DNA of 64,000 nucleotides from Candidatus Jordarchaeales archaeon. GTDB lineage: Archaea > Asgardarchaeota > Jordiarchaeia > Jordiarchaeales > Freyrarchaeaceae. Position numbers and translations under genes: made by a program. Each line of letters opens with the position of its first letter. The first letter of the stretch is position 1. Location of the stretch: NCBI GenBank assembly GCA_038889235.1, contig JAWAHN010000003.1, forward strand, positions 53,703 through 117,702, given 5' to 3'. A model generated the notes under the pieces. It worked only from the letters and a program-made list of their open reading frames with translations. It did no database searches and was not told the DNA's origin. Below are positions 8,437 through 17,439 of this stretch, piece after piece.

Positions 8437-9888
8437 CTACTTACTTCCGCCCTTTATCTGTTTATATTTGTAGAGTGCGGCTATTGCTTTAGCTGTCAGT
8501 GTCAGGTTCCTTAATACGGGAATCTGCTTTTTCTTGAATCCACTTTCAGCCATCTTAATTATTCTTTCGTCCCCAAAACCTAGAACTACTGTTGGCTTGC
8601 CCGTTCTCGACGCCGTTTCACCGAGGATTTCGAAGAACGGGGTGAGATCTGCATTGAAGTATCGTGGACTCGAAACTATTCCTGGTATGGCAAAGATCAT
8701 GACGATGGCGCCGACGTTTGGGTCACTTCCCAGTAACTCAACGGCTGGCATAGCTGACTCTACCACTGCTGGTCCAACGTCTACGGGGTTCGCGCACGAC
8801 GCCCACGGAGGTGCGGCTTTCCTAAGCCCGTTTATCGTTTCAGGCAGTAGTGTTGCAAGCTTCAACCCTAATGTTTCGAGCTCGTCACACATCATTGCGC
8901 CAAGGGATCCCGAGTTTGTTAGGATGGCTACGCCCCCGTCTGGTGGGAGGGGCTGAGAAGCCAAGACCATGGCGGTGTAGAATAGCTCGTCTATGCTTTC
9001 CACCCTTATTGCTCCTGACTGCTTTATGGCTGCGTCAAAGACCTTGTCGCTTCCAGCCAAGCTTCCCGTGTGGCTCCTCACAGCCCTAGAGCCAGCCTCC
9101 GTCCTCCCAGACTTCAACACCAGTATGGGCTTCTTCGCCGATGTCCTCTTGAAAACCTCAATCATTTTCTTACCTCTCCCGGGTTTGACGCCCTCAACGT
9201 ACAGCCCTATGACCTTTGTTTCTTCATCGTCCGCCAAGTACTCTACTACGTCTACTTCGTCCACGTCGCACTTGTTGCCTAGGGTGACAACCTTGCTCAG
9301 CCCTAAGCCCTCCGAGCAAGCCCTGTCAACCAGCGCTGTCCCGAAAACCCCTGACTGGGCGACGAAGGCGACACCTCCTTTCACGAGGATTGCCACGTCC
9401 ACGTCAGCCGTGGTGAACATGTTGGACGTGTTAACCACGCCAACACAATTCGGGCCTATAATCCTCATGCCGTTAGCCCTAGCAATCTTTACTACCTCCC
9501 TTTCTAGCCTCGCCCCCTCCTCTCCCGTCTCAGAGAACCCCGCTGACTCTATTATGACGTGGCGAACCCCCTTCTCAGCACACTCCTTTATTACTTCTAT
9601 GACTGCGCCACTTGGAACCATGATGACGGCGAGGTCGACGACCTCTGGAAGCTCCCTCACAGACCTGAAAACATCAACTCCCATAACCTTCCCCCCCTTA
9701 ATGTTTACAAGGTAGGTTTTGACGCCCTGATGCGACAGAATGTTCTTCGTTGGGACATGCCCGAAGCCGAGGGTCTCAGTCGCCCCTATGACAGCCACCG
9801 ATCGTGGGTTAAAGAACGCGTCAAGAGACCGCAAGGCAACGCCACCCTTCCCCTTCTCCGTGTAGTCGTCAGACAAGCTGTTCGACAA
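8437..9888 (-). CDS. ADP-forming acyl-CoA synthetase, alpha subunit
   Basis: A 483-residue protein with the domains of the alpha subunit of archaeal acetyl/acyl-CoA synthetase (ADP-forming): a CoA-binding Rossmann domain (PRSVAVIGATE, PNCVGVVNTS), then two succinyl-CoA-ligase-like domains. The phosphohistidine is probably the His in RSHTGSLAGS. In the family, acyl-CoA, ADP and phosphate give acid, CoA and ATP. The ATP-grasp beta subunit that completes the enzyme is not fused and is not seen anywhere in the window. Its start overlaps the end of the TauE/SafE permease gene by 20 bases, so the two are co-transcribed. A paralogue lies at 29540-30952. Confidence 0.87.
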   Translation of the reverse strand: MSNSLSDDYTEKGKGGVALRSLDAFFNPRSVAVIGATETLGFGHVPTKNILSHQGVKTYLVNIKGGKVMGVDVFRSVRELPEVVDLAVIMVPSGAVIEVIKECAEKGVRHVIIESAGFSETGEEGARLEREVVKIARANGMRIIGPNCVGVVNTSNMFTTADVDVAILVKGGVAFVAQSGVFGTALVDRACSEGLGLSKVVTLGNKCDVDEVDVVEYLADDEETKVIGLYVEGVKPGRGKKMIEVFKRTSAKKPILVLKSGRTEAGSRAVRSHTGSLAGSDKVFDAAIKQSGAIRVESIDELFYTAMVLASQPLPPDGGVAILTNSGSLGAMMCDELETLGLKLATLLPETINGLRKAAPPWASCANPVDVGPAVVESAMPAVELLGSDPNVGAIVMIFAIPGIVSSPRYFNADLTPFFEILGETASRTGKPTVVLGFGDERIIKMAESGFKKKQIPVLRNLTLTAKAIAALYKYKQIKGGSK

Positions 9889-10708
9889 TCATGATCACCC
9901 CCAATAGCGCGAATATTGCCCCAATAATTTTGGCGAGCTTTTCCTCCGGCGCCCTGTTAGCGTAAACCGCCCCAATCCTCCCCCCAACCACAGTTCCCGC
10001 ACCCACAACGAACGCTGCCAAGAAAGCCACGTTCCCATTTAGAGCGTAGCCGAGGGTGCCGGAGAAAGCTGTCACAGCCATTATGAGCGTTGAAGTCCCA
10101 ACCGCCTTGTGAACAGGGTACTTGAGAAGAAATATTAAGACGAGAAGGAACATGACTCCACCCCCAGCACCGAAAACCCCGCTTATAACACCTATCAAGA
10201 AGCCTATGATGAAAGATGCTGCAGCCTGCTTTAACCCGACCTTACTCACGCCACCTACAGTCTCCACGCCGTGCACCACGGAGGCTCCCGAGAAAAGGCG
10301 CAGCTTGCGGCGCACATCCTCCCTCCAAAGCCCGACCCCGCTTATCATTAGGAAAACCCCGAATCCCCCTCCAAGCTCGAGCTCAGGTATGTGTGCTGCC
10401 AGAACGCTGCCAGCCTGCGCTCCGAGTACTGCGCCCAAGGCCAGCCACACACCAGACTTCAAGTCCACGTTCCCACGTCTGTAGTAGACGTACGTCACTA
10501 TTAACGAGGCGATAACGTCCACCGCGAGACTGGTACCAATTGCAGCGTGAATGGGCAGCCCTAGGACCATGGTGAGAGCTGGCACAACAATGAGCACGCC
10601 GCTTGCACCCATTAGCCCAGTAAGACAGCCAGAGCAGAACCCTATTGCAACCGAGGCGACGGAGGAAAGCCAGTCCATACCGCAGCACCCGGAGAGCTCG
10701 CCTAGCAC
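9869..10708 (-). CDS. TauE/SafE-family sulfite/organic anion permease
   Basis: A 279-residue membrane protein with two repeated halves, each starting with a Gly-rich helix: GFCSGCLTGLMGASGVLIVV and GFLIGVISGVFGAGGGVMFL. That duplication is the hallmark of the TauE/SafE (DUF81) family. Members export or import small anions such as sulfite, sulfoacetate or other organosulfonates. Coupling to an acyl-CoA synthetase alpha subunit through a 20-base overlap suggests that it moves an acid that is made or used by that enzyme; this is inference. The start is GTG 10708; an internal ATG at 10678 is also possible. Confidence 0.85.
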   Translation of the reverse strand: MLGELSGCCGMDWLSSVASVAIGFCSGCLTGLMGASGVLIVVPALTMVLGLPIHAAIGTSLAVDVIASLIVTYVYYRRGNVDLKSGVWLALGAVLGAQAGSVLAAHIPELELGGGFGVFLMISGVGLWREDVRRKLRLFSGASVVHGVETVGGVSKVGLKQAAASFIIGFLIGVISGVFGAGGGVMFLLVLIFLLKYPVHKAVGTSTLIMAVTAFSGTLGYALNGNVAFLAAFVVGAGTVVGGRIGAVYANRAPEEKLAKIIGAIFALLGVIMIVEQLV

Positions 10709-10904
10709 ATGTCACCTAGTCAAAAAAAAGCAACTTTAAAAAAGTTCCCACAAGGAAAGCAAAAACGAAAGTGGATGCCAAGGCCTCCACACTACCTTAA
10801 CCCGCACGTTCCCGGCTTCAAGCAGTTGGCTTCAGCTCCTCACCACATTACTCTTCTATGCACTCCAGAACCCCTAGCCAGCCCTTTGCGCGTCTTCAAA
10901 TGAA

Positions 10905-11250
10905 TTACTCCTTAAATACGTGGTCAAAAAGGTTAAGGGGCTTCCTAGGCAAACGTCGCCCACTTGTCTCCTGAAACACTTTGTCACGCTCTCCCGGGCT
11001 GGTGCGGGACGTGTGGCAGGCGACGGCGGCTATGGTGGTAGCGACTGCGTCGAAGTAAGTGTGCTGCCTCTTCTGGTGGGCTGCGATTTCAGCCATATTC
11101 AGTGTCCATATGGACTCAGAAATCCAGTCCATGAGGTGGTCTAGCCACCGGGCAGAACTGTAACCTACTTCTTGCGTTCTTCACCACTCTATCGAGAAGG
11201 GGAGGGTGAATCGTCCCAGAAGCTTCGACTTTAAGTTCGTGCACGTCCAT
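10905..11250 (-). pseudogene. Frameshifted small gene of unknown function
   Basis: ATG 11250 follows a strong GGAGGGGGTT ribosome site and an AT-rich element. The frame reads MDVHELKVEASGTIH and then ...RLQFCPVAR before stopping early. In a neighbouring frame it resumes without a gap at WLDHLMDWISESIWTLNM and continues to TAA 10905. Joined at about 11146, the two parts give a protein of about 115 residues. The second part contains HQKRQHTYFDAVATT. I recognise no family. It may be a disabled gene, a sequencing error or a real frameshift site. No other gene occupies 10709-11445; the rest of that stretch holds only promoter elements. Confidence 0.45.
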
Positions 11251-11390
11251 AACCCCCTCCACAGACTGTTAAATGCATAACTTAAAAACTAATTTTGACG
11301 ACTCTCTTTAACAGCTGGTGGGAGCCCAGATTTGTTCTAGTATTATTTATTTAATTAATTACTACTTTTTATTTTTTGAAAAAAGAAATA

Positions 11391-11398
11391 TTTAAATA
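11391..11398 (+). promoter_or_regulatory. TATA box for the ACR3 gene
   Basis: TTTAAATA sits in a very AT-rich stretch, 48 bases before GTG 11446. Confidence 0.5.
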
Positions 11399-11445
11399 TT
11401 AGAATAAGTCGATGTTTCTCCAAGCTAGGAACCGTGGAGGTTGCG

Positions 11446-12615
11446 GTGTTGAGTGGCAGCGTTAAGCTTGGCCTGCTGGACAGGTATCTAACGCTGTGGA
11501 TATTCCTAGCCATGGTGCTCGGTGTCGGGTTGGGTGCTGTTCTGCCGGAGTTCAGCAGCTTACTTAATAGGCTCAGGATGGATACTGTGTCGCTTCCCAT
11601 AGCTATAGGGCTACTACTCATGATGTACCCGCCTCTAGCCAAGGTGAAGTATGAGGAGTTGTCAAGGCTCATGAACCTTAAGGGTGCGTTCACCGTGTCA
11701 CTGGTGCAGAACTGGGTCATAGGCCCGGCGCTCATGTTCGCGCTTGCATGGATTCTGTTGCCAGACTTGCCGGAGTACAGGGTTGGGTTGACCGTGGTTG
11801 GGCTTGCGCGTTGCATAGCTATGGTTCTAGTCTGGAATCAGCTTGCAAAAGGTGACAATGAGCTCTGCGCAGTACTAGTTGCTCTGAACTCTGTTTTCCA
11901 GATGCTAATGTACTCGGTGCTGGCTTACTTGTACGTTACTCTGCTTCCATCATGGCTTAGCGGTGTGCCCGTGTGGCTTGCAGAAGTTCCAAGGTGGGTT
12001 TGGATGCTATCCCCGGAGCTTTCGCTCGCAGGATTAGCCGTCTCTGCCTCCGGTGCGTCAACGGTCAACGTGTCCATAGTTGACATAGCGAAAAGCGTGC
12101 TCATATACCTCGGGATCCCATTCACTGGCGGTGTTATAACTCGCTACACGCTGATTAGGAGAAGGGGCAAGGAGTGGTATGAGACTGTTTTCGCGAGGAA
12201 GATTAGCCCCCTCACCCTTGCAGCGCTGCTCTTCACGATAGTTGTCATGTTCTCTCTTAAAGGTGAAACCATAGTTGCACTGCCAATCGACGTGTTAAGA
12301 GTAGCTATCCCGCTAATGTTCTACTTCGTTCTAATGTTCTTCTTGTCCTTCATCATGGTTTGGAAGCTTGGCTTCAACTACCCTGAGACGGCAACCATAT
12401 CATTTACCGCGGCGAGCAACAACTTCGAGCTCGCAATAGCGGTCTGCGTCGGAGTCTTCGGCATAGCGTCAGGGCAGGCGTTCGCGGCGGTCATAGGGCC
12501 GCTCATCGAGGTTCCAGTGCTTATAAACCTGGTTAACGTCTCGCTGTGGCTTGAAAAGAAGCTCTTCAAGCCTTCAATTCCTGCACCGGTGATCGAGGTC
12601 GCAACTAAAAAGTAG
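11446..12615 (+). CDS. ACR3-family arsenite efflux permease
   Basis: A 10-TM permease of the bile/arsenite/riboflavin transporter superfamily with the ACR3 signature. The segment [18 protein letters not shown] contains the conserved thiolate Cys, and the following [16 protein letters not shown] helix is typical. ACR3 exports arsenite and sometimes antimonite, driven by the proton motive force. The start is probably GTG 11446 or TTG 11449, because GGAGG at 11436-11440 would overlap a start at GTG 11434. No arsR, arsC or arsM is visible nearby, so resistance may be constitutive or controlled elsewhere. Confidence 0.9.
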   Translation: MLSGSVKLGLLDRYLTLWIFLAMVLGVGLGAVLPEFSSLLNRLRMDTVSLPIAIGLLLMMYPPLAKVKYEELSRLMNLKGAFTVSLVQNWVIGPALMFALAWILLPDLPEYRVGLTVVGLARCIAMVLVWNQLAKGDNELCAVLVALNSVFQMLMYSVLAYLYVTLLPSWLSGVPVWLAEVPRWVWMLSPELSLAGLAVSASGASTVNVSIVDIAKSVLIYLGIPFTGGVITRYTLIRRRGKEWYETVFARKISPLTLAALLFTIVVMFSLKGETIVALPIDVLRVAIPLMFYFVLMFFLSFIMVWKLGFNYPETATISFTAASNNFELAIAVCVGVFGIASGQAFAAVIGPLIEVPVLINLVNVSLWLEKKLFKPSIPAPVIEVATKK

Positions 12616-12717
12616 CCTTCTCCCTCTAACCTTCCCTTTTTCTGTTTGCTGAAAGTTATATTTTAAAGTCTTTTCTCTCTCCTCTACAGCGGACTAAGAA
12701 AGAGGGGAGTTGGCCGC

Positions 12718-13980
12718 TTGAAGAACATTGACGAGATTAACGCTAAGATACTGAGTGGGGATGCTGTCGTCCTCACGGCTGAAGAGCTTAAGCGAATGAT
12801 TAGGGGTGGCGAGGAGGTTCGGGCTGAAGACATCGACGTTGTTACGACTGCGACTTGCGCTGTTATGTCGGGTACTGCTGCTATCCTGGTCATCCCCGTA
12901 GCTGAGAGGGGGGCTTTTGAGAGGGCTGAGATGGCTTGGCTTAACGGTGTTCCCGCTTTTCCGGGTCCCTGCCCAAACGAGAGACTGGGCGTGGTTGACG
13001 TCATAGTTTATGGAACTGCTAGCGCGAGCCGTGATTACGGTGGAGGGCACCTCTTCCGCGACTTAGTCGAGGGGAAGACTGTTGAGGTTAGAGTTGAGGC
13101 TGAAGGCAGGTTTTTCGAGAGAGAGGTGACGCTCGCCGACATCTCCTTTGCTCGCATGTTTACCACGCGTTCAGCCTTCAGGAACTACGCCGCCATGGTG
13201 AACACGAGGGGGGGTGTGGTTAAAACGATATTTTCCGTCACGGGGCTTAGAGGCCCACTTATGGAGGCAACGGTTTCAGGTTCGGGGGAGGTTAACCCCA
13301 TCGAGAATGACCCTGCTCTGAGGACGATAGGAGTTGGAACAAGGGTTTTGCTTAACGGCGCCGTCGGCTACATAGTGGGTGAGGGTACGAGGAGCAGCGC
13401 GGAGTGCCCGAACGTCTCGGTGGTCGCCGAAATGAGGGACATGGACCCGGAGTTCATGGGTGGATTTGTGACCTCAGCTGGCCCGGAGTGCATAACGTCT
13501 GTTGCTGTACCAATACCTGTGCTTGACGAGCAGGTGTTTAGGGGGCTCAAAGTGTTAGACGAGGAGATAAAGCTCCCCGTTAAAGACGTTAACACCAGGG
13601 TTGAAATCGCTGAAAGCAGTTATGCACGCGTCTGGCAGGATGCCCCGCTTGAAGTTAAGTTCGACGCCGGCAAGTGTAGGAGGTGCACGTTGCGCTGTGA
13701 GGTGGAGGAGGTGTGTCCGACTAGGGCGTTTTCCAGGGGTAGGATAGATAGGAGGAGGTGCTTTAACTGCCTCACCTGCGTGCATCTTTGCCCGATGCAA
13801 GAAAAGGAGTATGCCGCTATAGAGGTGGAAGGTGTAAAGGTTCCCATCGTTTTGAGGCAATCTGATAGAAGCAGGGCAAATAGGCTGGCGATGAAGCTCA
13901 AAAGGATGATAGAGGCAGGCAAGTTCCTTTTAACAAGTCCTCTACAACCCCTCCGCCCGCCGAGACAAGCCAGCAGTTAG
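12718..13980 (+). CDS. DUF39 / L-aspartate semialdehyde sulfurtransferase-like protein with fused 2[4Fe-4S] ferredoxin
   Basis: Residues 1-310 are a DUF39 (HcyS_N) domain with conserved cysteines in TTATCAVMSGTA and FPGPCPNERLG. In methanogens this family makes homocysteine from aspartate semialdehyde and a sulfur donor. The C-terminal 110 residues carry a cluster CRRCTLRCEVEEVCP and a second CFNCLTCVHLCP, both ligating [4Fe-4S]. The ferredoxin partner encoded separately in some methanogens is thus fused here. The start is TTG 12718 after GAGGGGAGTTGG. The gene points to O-acetylhomoserine-independent homocysteine and methionine synthesis from sulfide. A basic tail of about 50 residues follows the second cluster. 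Confidence 0.85.
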   Translation: MKNIDEINAKILSGDAVVLTAEELKRMIRGGEEVRAEDIDVVTTATCAVMSGTAAILVIPVAERGAFERAEMAWLNGVPAFPGPCPNERLGVVDVIVYGTASASRDYGGGHLFRDLVEGKTVEVRVEAEGRFFEREVTLADISFARMFTTRSAFRNYAAMVNTRGGVVKTIFSVTGLRGPLMEATVSGSGEVNPIENDPALRTIGVGTRVLLNGAVGYIVGEGTRSSAECPNVSVVAEMRDMDPEFMGGFVTSAGPECITSVAVPIPVLDEQVFRGLKVLDEEIKLPVKDVNTRVEIAESSYARVWQDAPLEVKFDAGKCRRCTLRCEVEEVCPTRAFSRGRIDRRRCFNCLTCVHLCPMQEKEYAAIEVEGVKVPIVLRQSDRSRANRLAMKLKRMIEAGKFLLTSPLQPLRPPRQASS

Positions 13981-14113
13981 CACCACACCCACTCCGTCTA
14001 GCCACCAACCTTGAACTTGTGAAAACGGGCATGTCGGTTTTAATTGGTGTTACGTCAACTGGCAGCCCTATCGTGGCTAGAAAAAAGATGGGAAAGGGAG
14101 GGGGCTTAATGCG

Positions 14114-16117
14114 TCATCCTAACATGTATATGACTGCGTGTGTGTTTGTGGCGTCAAAGATTATCCGTTCGCATCCTAGTATGTCCTTGTAGTTGCTCCA
14201 TCTTGGTAGTTTTCCAAGTAAGCCGTCGGGATCTCCTGGATACCCGTTCCTCATGAAGTTGCTGATGTAGGCTATGATGGCGTTGGACAATTCAATTCTT
14301 CCAGGTTCATTCTCCTTAGTCCACGCGAAGTTGCAGTAGGGGAATCCTTCACCCTCACCTACGTTGCCGAGGAAGAATGGCACGTCAATCGAGTGACATG
14401 CTCCTAGGAGGAAGTCAAGCGGCTTAGGCTCCTGGTTCCAGCAGAACCTGAAGACGTAAACGTTGCTCTGGTATTTGCTCATAAGCGTTGCAATGAGGTC
14501 TGTCCCCACGGCTTCCCATAGTTTCGTGCTTATCGTTGAAATGAGCTCGTATCCGACTAAGAGCAGCCAGTCAAGGAATGGTGCCAGCTCCTCTGGCCAT
14601 GGGCGTGTGGCTTCCAAGTACTCTGAGAGACTTGGGATGTAGCGTCCAAATGTCGTGTTAAGGTAGCTTGCCATGTCTGAGAGTCCCATTGAGAGGAAGA
14701 ATTTGAACTCCTCCTCGCAGCTACCTATGATCACGGGTACTTTAATGTAGTCTCCGTCTCTTAGTCTAACGTATGGGTTCTTAGCTACAACATACCCGTC
14801 CGCGTAAGTCATGGAGACCACGTTCATTAGCGCCATGAGGTACTTGCCCGCTGAGTCTTCGGGCAGTAATCTGGAAATCAACTCGGGTGGGACTAGACTC
14901 ATTATAGTCTCAATCAGCTTGTTCATCTGGTCAACTAGCTCGGATACTACCGGTTGTATGCTGGGCGGTAGGAGACCTATGAGCAAGTCTGATGGAAGTA
15001 AGCCTGTCATTAGGGCAATCAAGTCTGCTTGTGCTCCACTGTGGTCTCTTACAGCTTCGTAGAGCTCCTTCATGTCTGCGTTTCTCAGCAAGCTTGCAAT
15101 TTCACTCTGACTCATCGCTGCAATTTTGCTCAATGCCTCGTTTATGCTGCTCGCGTTCCCCCTCTTCACCAGCAAGCTGGCCAGCACGAGGTTCGCCGAC
15201 TGCTCAGCTTCCTCAAGCGTCGCCGTCATTATCCCCCCGCTCTCAAGTATGGCCCTGTGAAACAGCGGGTTCCCTTTATCGAAGAACTCCTGCTTAACGT
15301 AGGGCGAGGTTATTAAGGCAAGTATGTTCATGGCGCCAGCAGACTCGCCTGCGACAGTTATGCAGTTGGGGTTGCCGCCGAAGTTCTTTATGTTTTTCTT
15401 CACCCATTCAAGTGCTTTAACTATGTCGAGCAAGCCGTAGTTGCCGGAGTCATTTACCGGGTCACCTGTCTTAAGGGCCGGGTGGTAGAACCAGCCCTCT
15501 ATTCCAACCCTGTAGTTGAATGTAACGACTACGGCGTTGGCCTTACGGGCCAAGTTAGCTCCGTAATACAGCGGCATCGAGCTACTGCCCGATATGTCAG
15601 CTCCACCGTAAACCCATACGAAAACTGGTAGGTTGCTGGGCAGCTTTCCGTCCTTAGCCTTCGGCACCCATATGTTCAAGTAAAGGCAGTCCTCGCTCCC
15701 TATTACGGCACCGGTAGCTATCTCGTCTTCATAGCTCTCGTCTGCGACACACATTATTGATGCAATCTGCATTGGTATGTCGGAAAAGCTTGTCGCATTA
15801 AGCACACCTTGCCAAGGATCAGGGTCCTGTGGTGCTTTCCAGCGTAGCTCGCCCACAGGTGGCTTCGCGTACGGAATGCCAAGCCAAGCATAAGTGTAGT
15901 TGTCCCATTCAAAGCCGCGAACCAGCCCGTACGCTGTCTTCACGAGCAACGGGTCGCTGCTGCTCTGAGAGCTAGAAGTAGACGAGATTACTCTTTGCAG
16001 AAGGATTTGTTGAAGTCTGGAAGGCGTTGCAGCATTTACGAGGATGCCGCCCTCCATACCCACAATGATGGATACACAGAGGAAAACTGCAATCACAGCT
16101 AAGTACTTCCTCCTCAC
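14114..16117 (-). CDS. Secreted type-B carboxylesterase
   Basis: A type-B carboxylesterase/lipase (COesterase family) of about 667 residues. Starting at GTG 16117, which follows GGGAGGAGGAG, gives a clean signal peptide (VRRKYLAVIAVFLCV...VNA). A TATA-like AAATTTATAA near 16171-16181 would put the earlier GTG 16153 upstream of transcription start, which supports this choice. The family landmarks are GSEDCLYLNIWVP, a VYGGAD oxyanion loop and AGESAGAMN with the nucleophile Ser. The charge-relay Glu and His lie further on, the His probably in LLGACHSIDVPF. About 80 residues between ESGG and VAKNPY are extra helical sequence. It hydrolyses esters outside the membrane; substrate unknown. Confidence 0.88.
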   Translation of the reverse strand: MRRKYLAVIAVFLCVSIIVGMEGGILVNAATPSRLQQILLQRVISSTSSSQSSSDPLLVKTAYGLVRGFEWDNYTYAWLGIPYAKPPVGELRWKAPQDPDPWQGVLNATSFSDIPMQIASIMCVADESYEDEIATGAVIGSEDCLYLNIWVPKAKDGKLPSNLPVFVWVYGGADISGSSSMPLYYGANLARKANAVVVTFNYRVGIEGWFYHPALKTGDPVNDSGNYGLLDIVKALEWVKKNIKNFGGNPNCITVAGESAGAMNILALITSPYVKQEFFDKGNPLFHRAILESGGIMTATLEEAEQSANLVLASLLVKRGNASSINEALSKIAAMSQSEIASLLRNADMKELYEAVRDHSGAQADLIALMTGLLPSDLLIGLLPPSIQPVVSELVDQMNKLIETIMSLVPPELISRLLPEDSAGKYLMALMNVVSMTYADGYVVAKNPYVRLRDGDYIKVPVIIGSCEEEFKFFLSMGLSDMASYLNTTFGRYIPSLSEYLEATRPWPEELAPFLDWLLLVGYELISTISTKLWEAVGTDLIATLMSKYQSNVYVFRFCWNQEPKPLDFLLGACHSIDVPFFLGNVGEGEGFPYCNFAWTKENEPGRIELSNAIIAYISNFMRNGYPGDPDGLLGKLPRWSNYKDILGCERIIFDATNTHAVIYMLG

Positions 16118-16644
16118 CGGACTCCTCCTCCCAAACACCCCTTTGACGCCCACTCATTCTCTTTCAATAAATTATAAATTTTACGGTAAACTATGATACC
16201 TTCGTAGGTATATAGAAAAGGTATAGTTGAGTGGGAAGCTAAAGGGAAACCGAGTACTTATTGAAACCGAGTGTTTCTTAGCGCACTTGCGGGAACTGTG
16301 GGCCACTCTTCCTCCTCTCGCTTCCCCCCAGGGGGACGAAGGCGTCCAGCACCGCTTTGCGCGCCTCCTCGACCACCGTCTTCAACCTCTAACTGTTGAG
16401 AGTGCCGAACTTTTGAATTCTCAATCTTCAAGTTTTCTAAGACCTAATTTCACATGTAAAGCGTTAGCGCCGAGCGCCGTGCCTACTAACAAGAGGGATG
16501 ATGGTGGTTCAAGTCATCCAGTGTGCTGGCAAAATGAGAAAGGATTTGTTAGGAAGGGTGCTTCTTTAATGGAGTACCAACTTTCTAGCAGCCTGTGCCC
16601 TAAAAAAGGGACGTTAAGAGCAGGTTTCCGTGCCTTTCTCCGTG
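16118..16644. other. Non-coding stretch with a possible minus-strand coding remnant
   Basis: This is the head-to-tail interval between the split-barrel gene and the esterase gene. On the minus strand about 35 codons ending at TAA 16278 read LKTVVEEARKAVLDAFVPLG and on, which looks like the helical end of a lost gene, but no start or family is recognisable. A plus-strand open frame across the interval has low-complexity composition and is not convincing. Confidence 0.3.
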
Positions 16645-17439
16645 TTATTCCAGCGGTATTTTTTCTCCAGGTCTTGGAGGAGTCAGCGTGTATGCTTCCT
16701 CGACGCTTACTACTCCCACCTCTCCCAGCAGTGTTCTCTTTTTCCCCTCGTAGACTCCTTTCACCTGGTACGCCATGGCTTCCATTGTAAGCACTGCTGT
16801 CGCCACGTATTCTCCCGGCTTCAGCCTCTCGGCATCCGTTGAACGGGTGCCGAAGACTAGTTTTGTGCCTCCGACGGCCCTCATTGATATCGCTGGAATT
16901 ATGACCGGCTGTCCATCTTCAATTTTGGCTACGACTTTTACCGCGTTCAGCCTGTTAAACTTCTCGGATATGTTTGGGTGCAGCCGTTTTCCGCCTCCAC
17001 TCACAGGGGTAACCATGGCTGCTAGGGTGTCGAGGAGTATGGCTGCTTTAGACTTCGCTCTTTCCACCTGCCAAACTTCTTCAACCTTGATTACGCCGGC
17101 CGCCCTCGCTCCCGTGTAAGCGTTGTACTTGAAGAGCGGGATCTCCGATACGAACTCGTAGTACTTGCCTCTTCTCTCGAACCCTTTAAAGACACCCGTC
17201 GCAACGTAGTTTTCAAGTTTCTCGGTGACGACGCAGGCGCACACCTTGCACCCCTCGGCTAGGTTTTTCCTCGTCTTGAGCATCATGAACTCGCCGAACA
17301 CGAGGGTCTCCTCATCGAAAGCCCTAAGGGATATCACGGGAACAACGTTTGGCTTCCCGTCCCCGCCGGCGGTTGCGAGGAACTTGCCTGCCATCTCAAG
17401 GTTGAAAGCCTCAACAGCTCCGCGGGGGAGAGCCATCAT
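16645..17439 (-). CDS. FMN-binding split-barrel (pyridoxamine 5'-phosphate oxidase-like) protein, two tandem domains
   Basis: A 264-residue protein with two copies of a PNPOx-like split beta-barrel. The first begins FLATAGGDGKPNVVPVISLR and the second VAKIEDGQPVIIPAISMR; each continues to a VFGEFM or VFGTRS strand. Such barrels bind FMN or F420 at dimer interfaces and serve as reductases or oxidases. Its start overlaps the stop of the glycyl-radical activase gene by four bases (ATGA), so it is the third gene of the glycyl-radical operon. A plausible role is supplying electrons to the activase or handling the product; this is inference from position only. Confidence 0.75.
   Translation of the reverse strand: MMALPRGAVEAFNLEMAGKFLATAGGDGKPNVVPVISLRAFDEETLVFGEFMMLKTRKNLAEGCKVCACVVTEKLENYVATGVFKGFERRGKYYEFVSEIPLFKYNAYTGARAAGVIKVEEVWQVERAKSKAAILLDTLAAMVTPVSGGGKRLHPNISEKFNRLNAVKVVAKIEDGQPVIIPAISMRAVGGTKLVFGTRSTDAERLKPGEYVATAVLTMEAMAYQVKGVYEGKKRTLLGEVGVVSVEEAYTLTPPRPGEKIPLE

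Noticed and set aside
16227-16790. Plus-strand open frame of 187 codons
   Set aside because: Low-complexity Leu/Ser/Pro composition, no ribosome site, and its end overlaps the well-supported split-barrel gene on the other strand.
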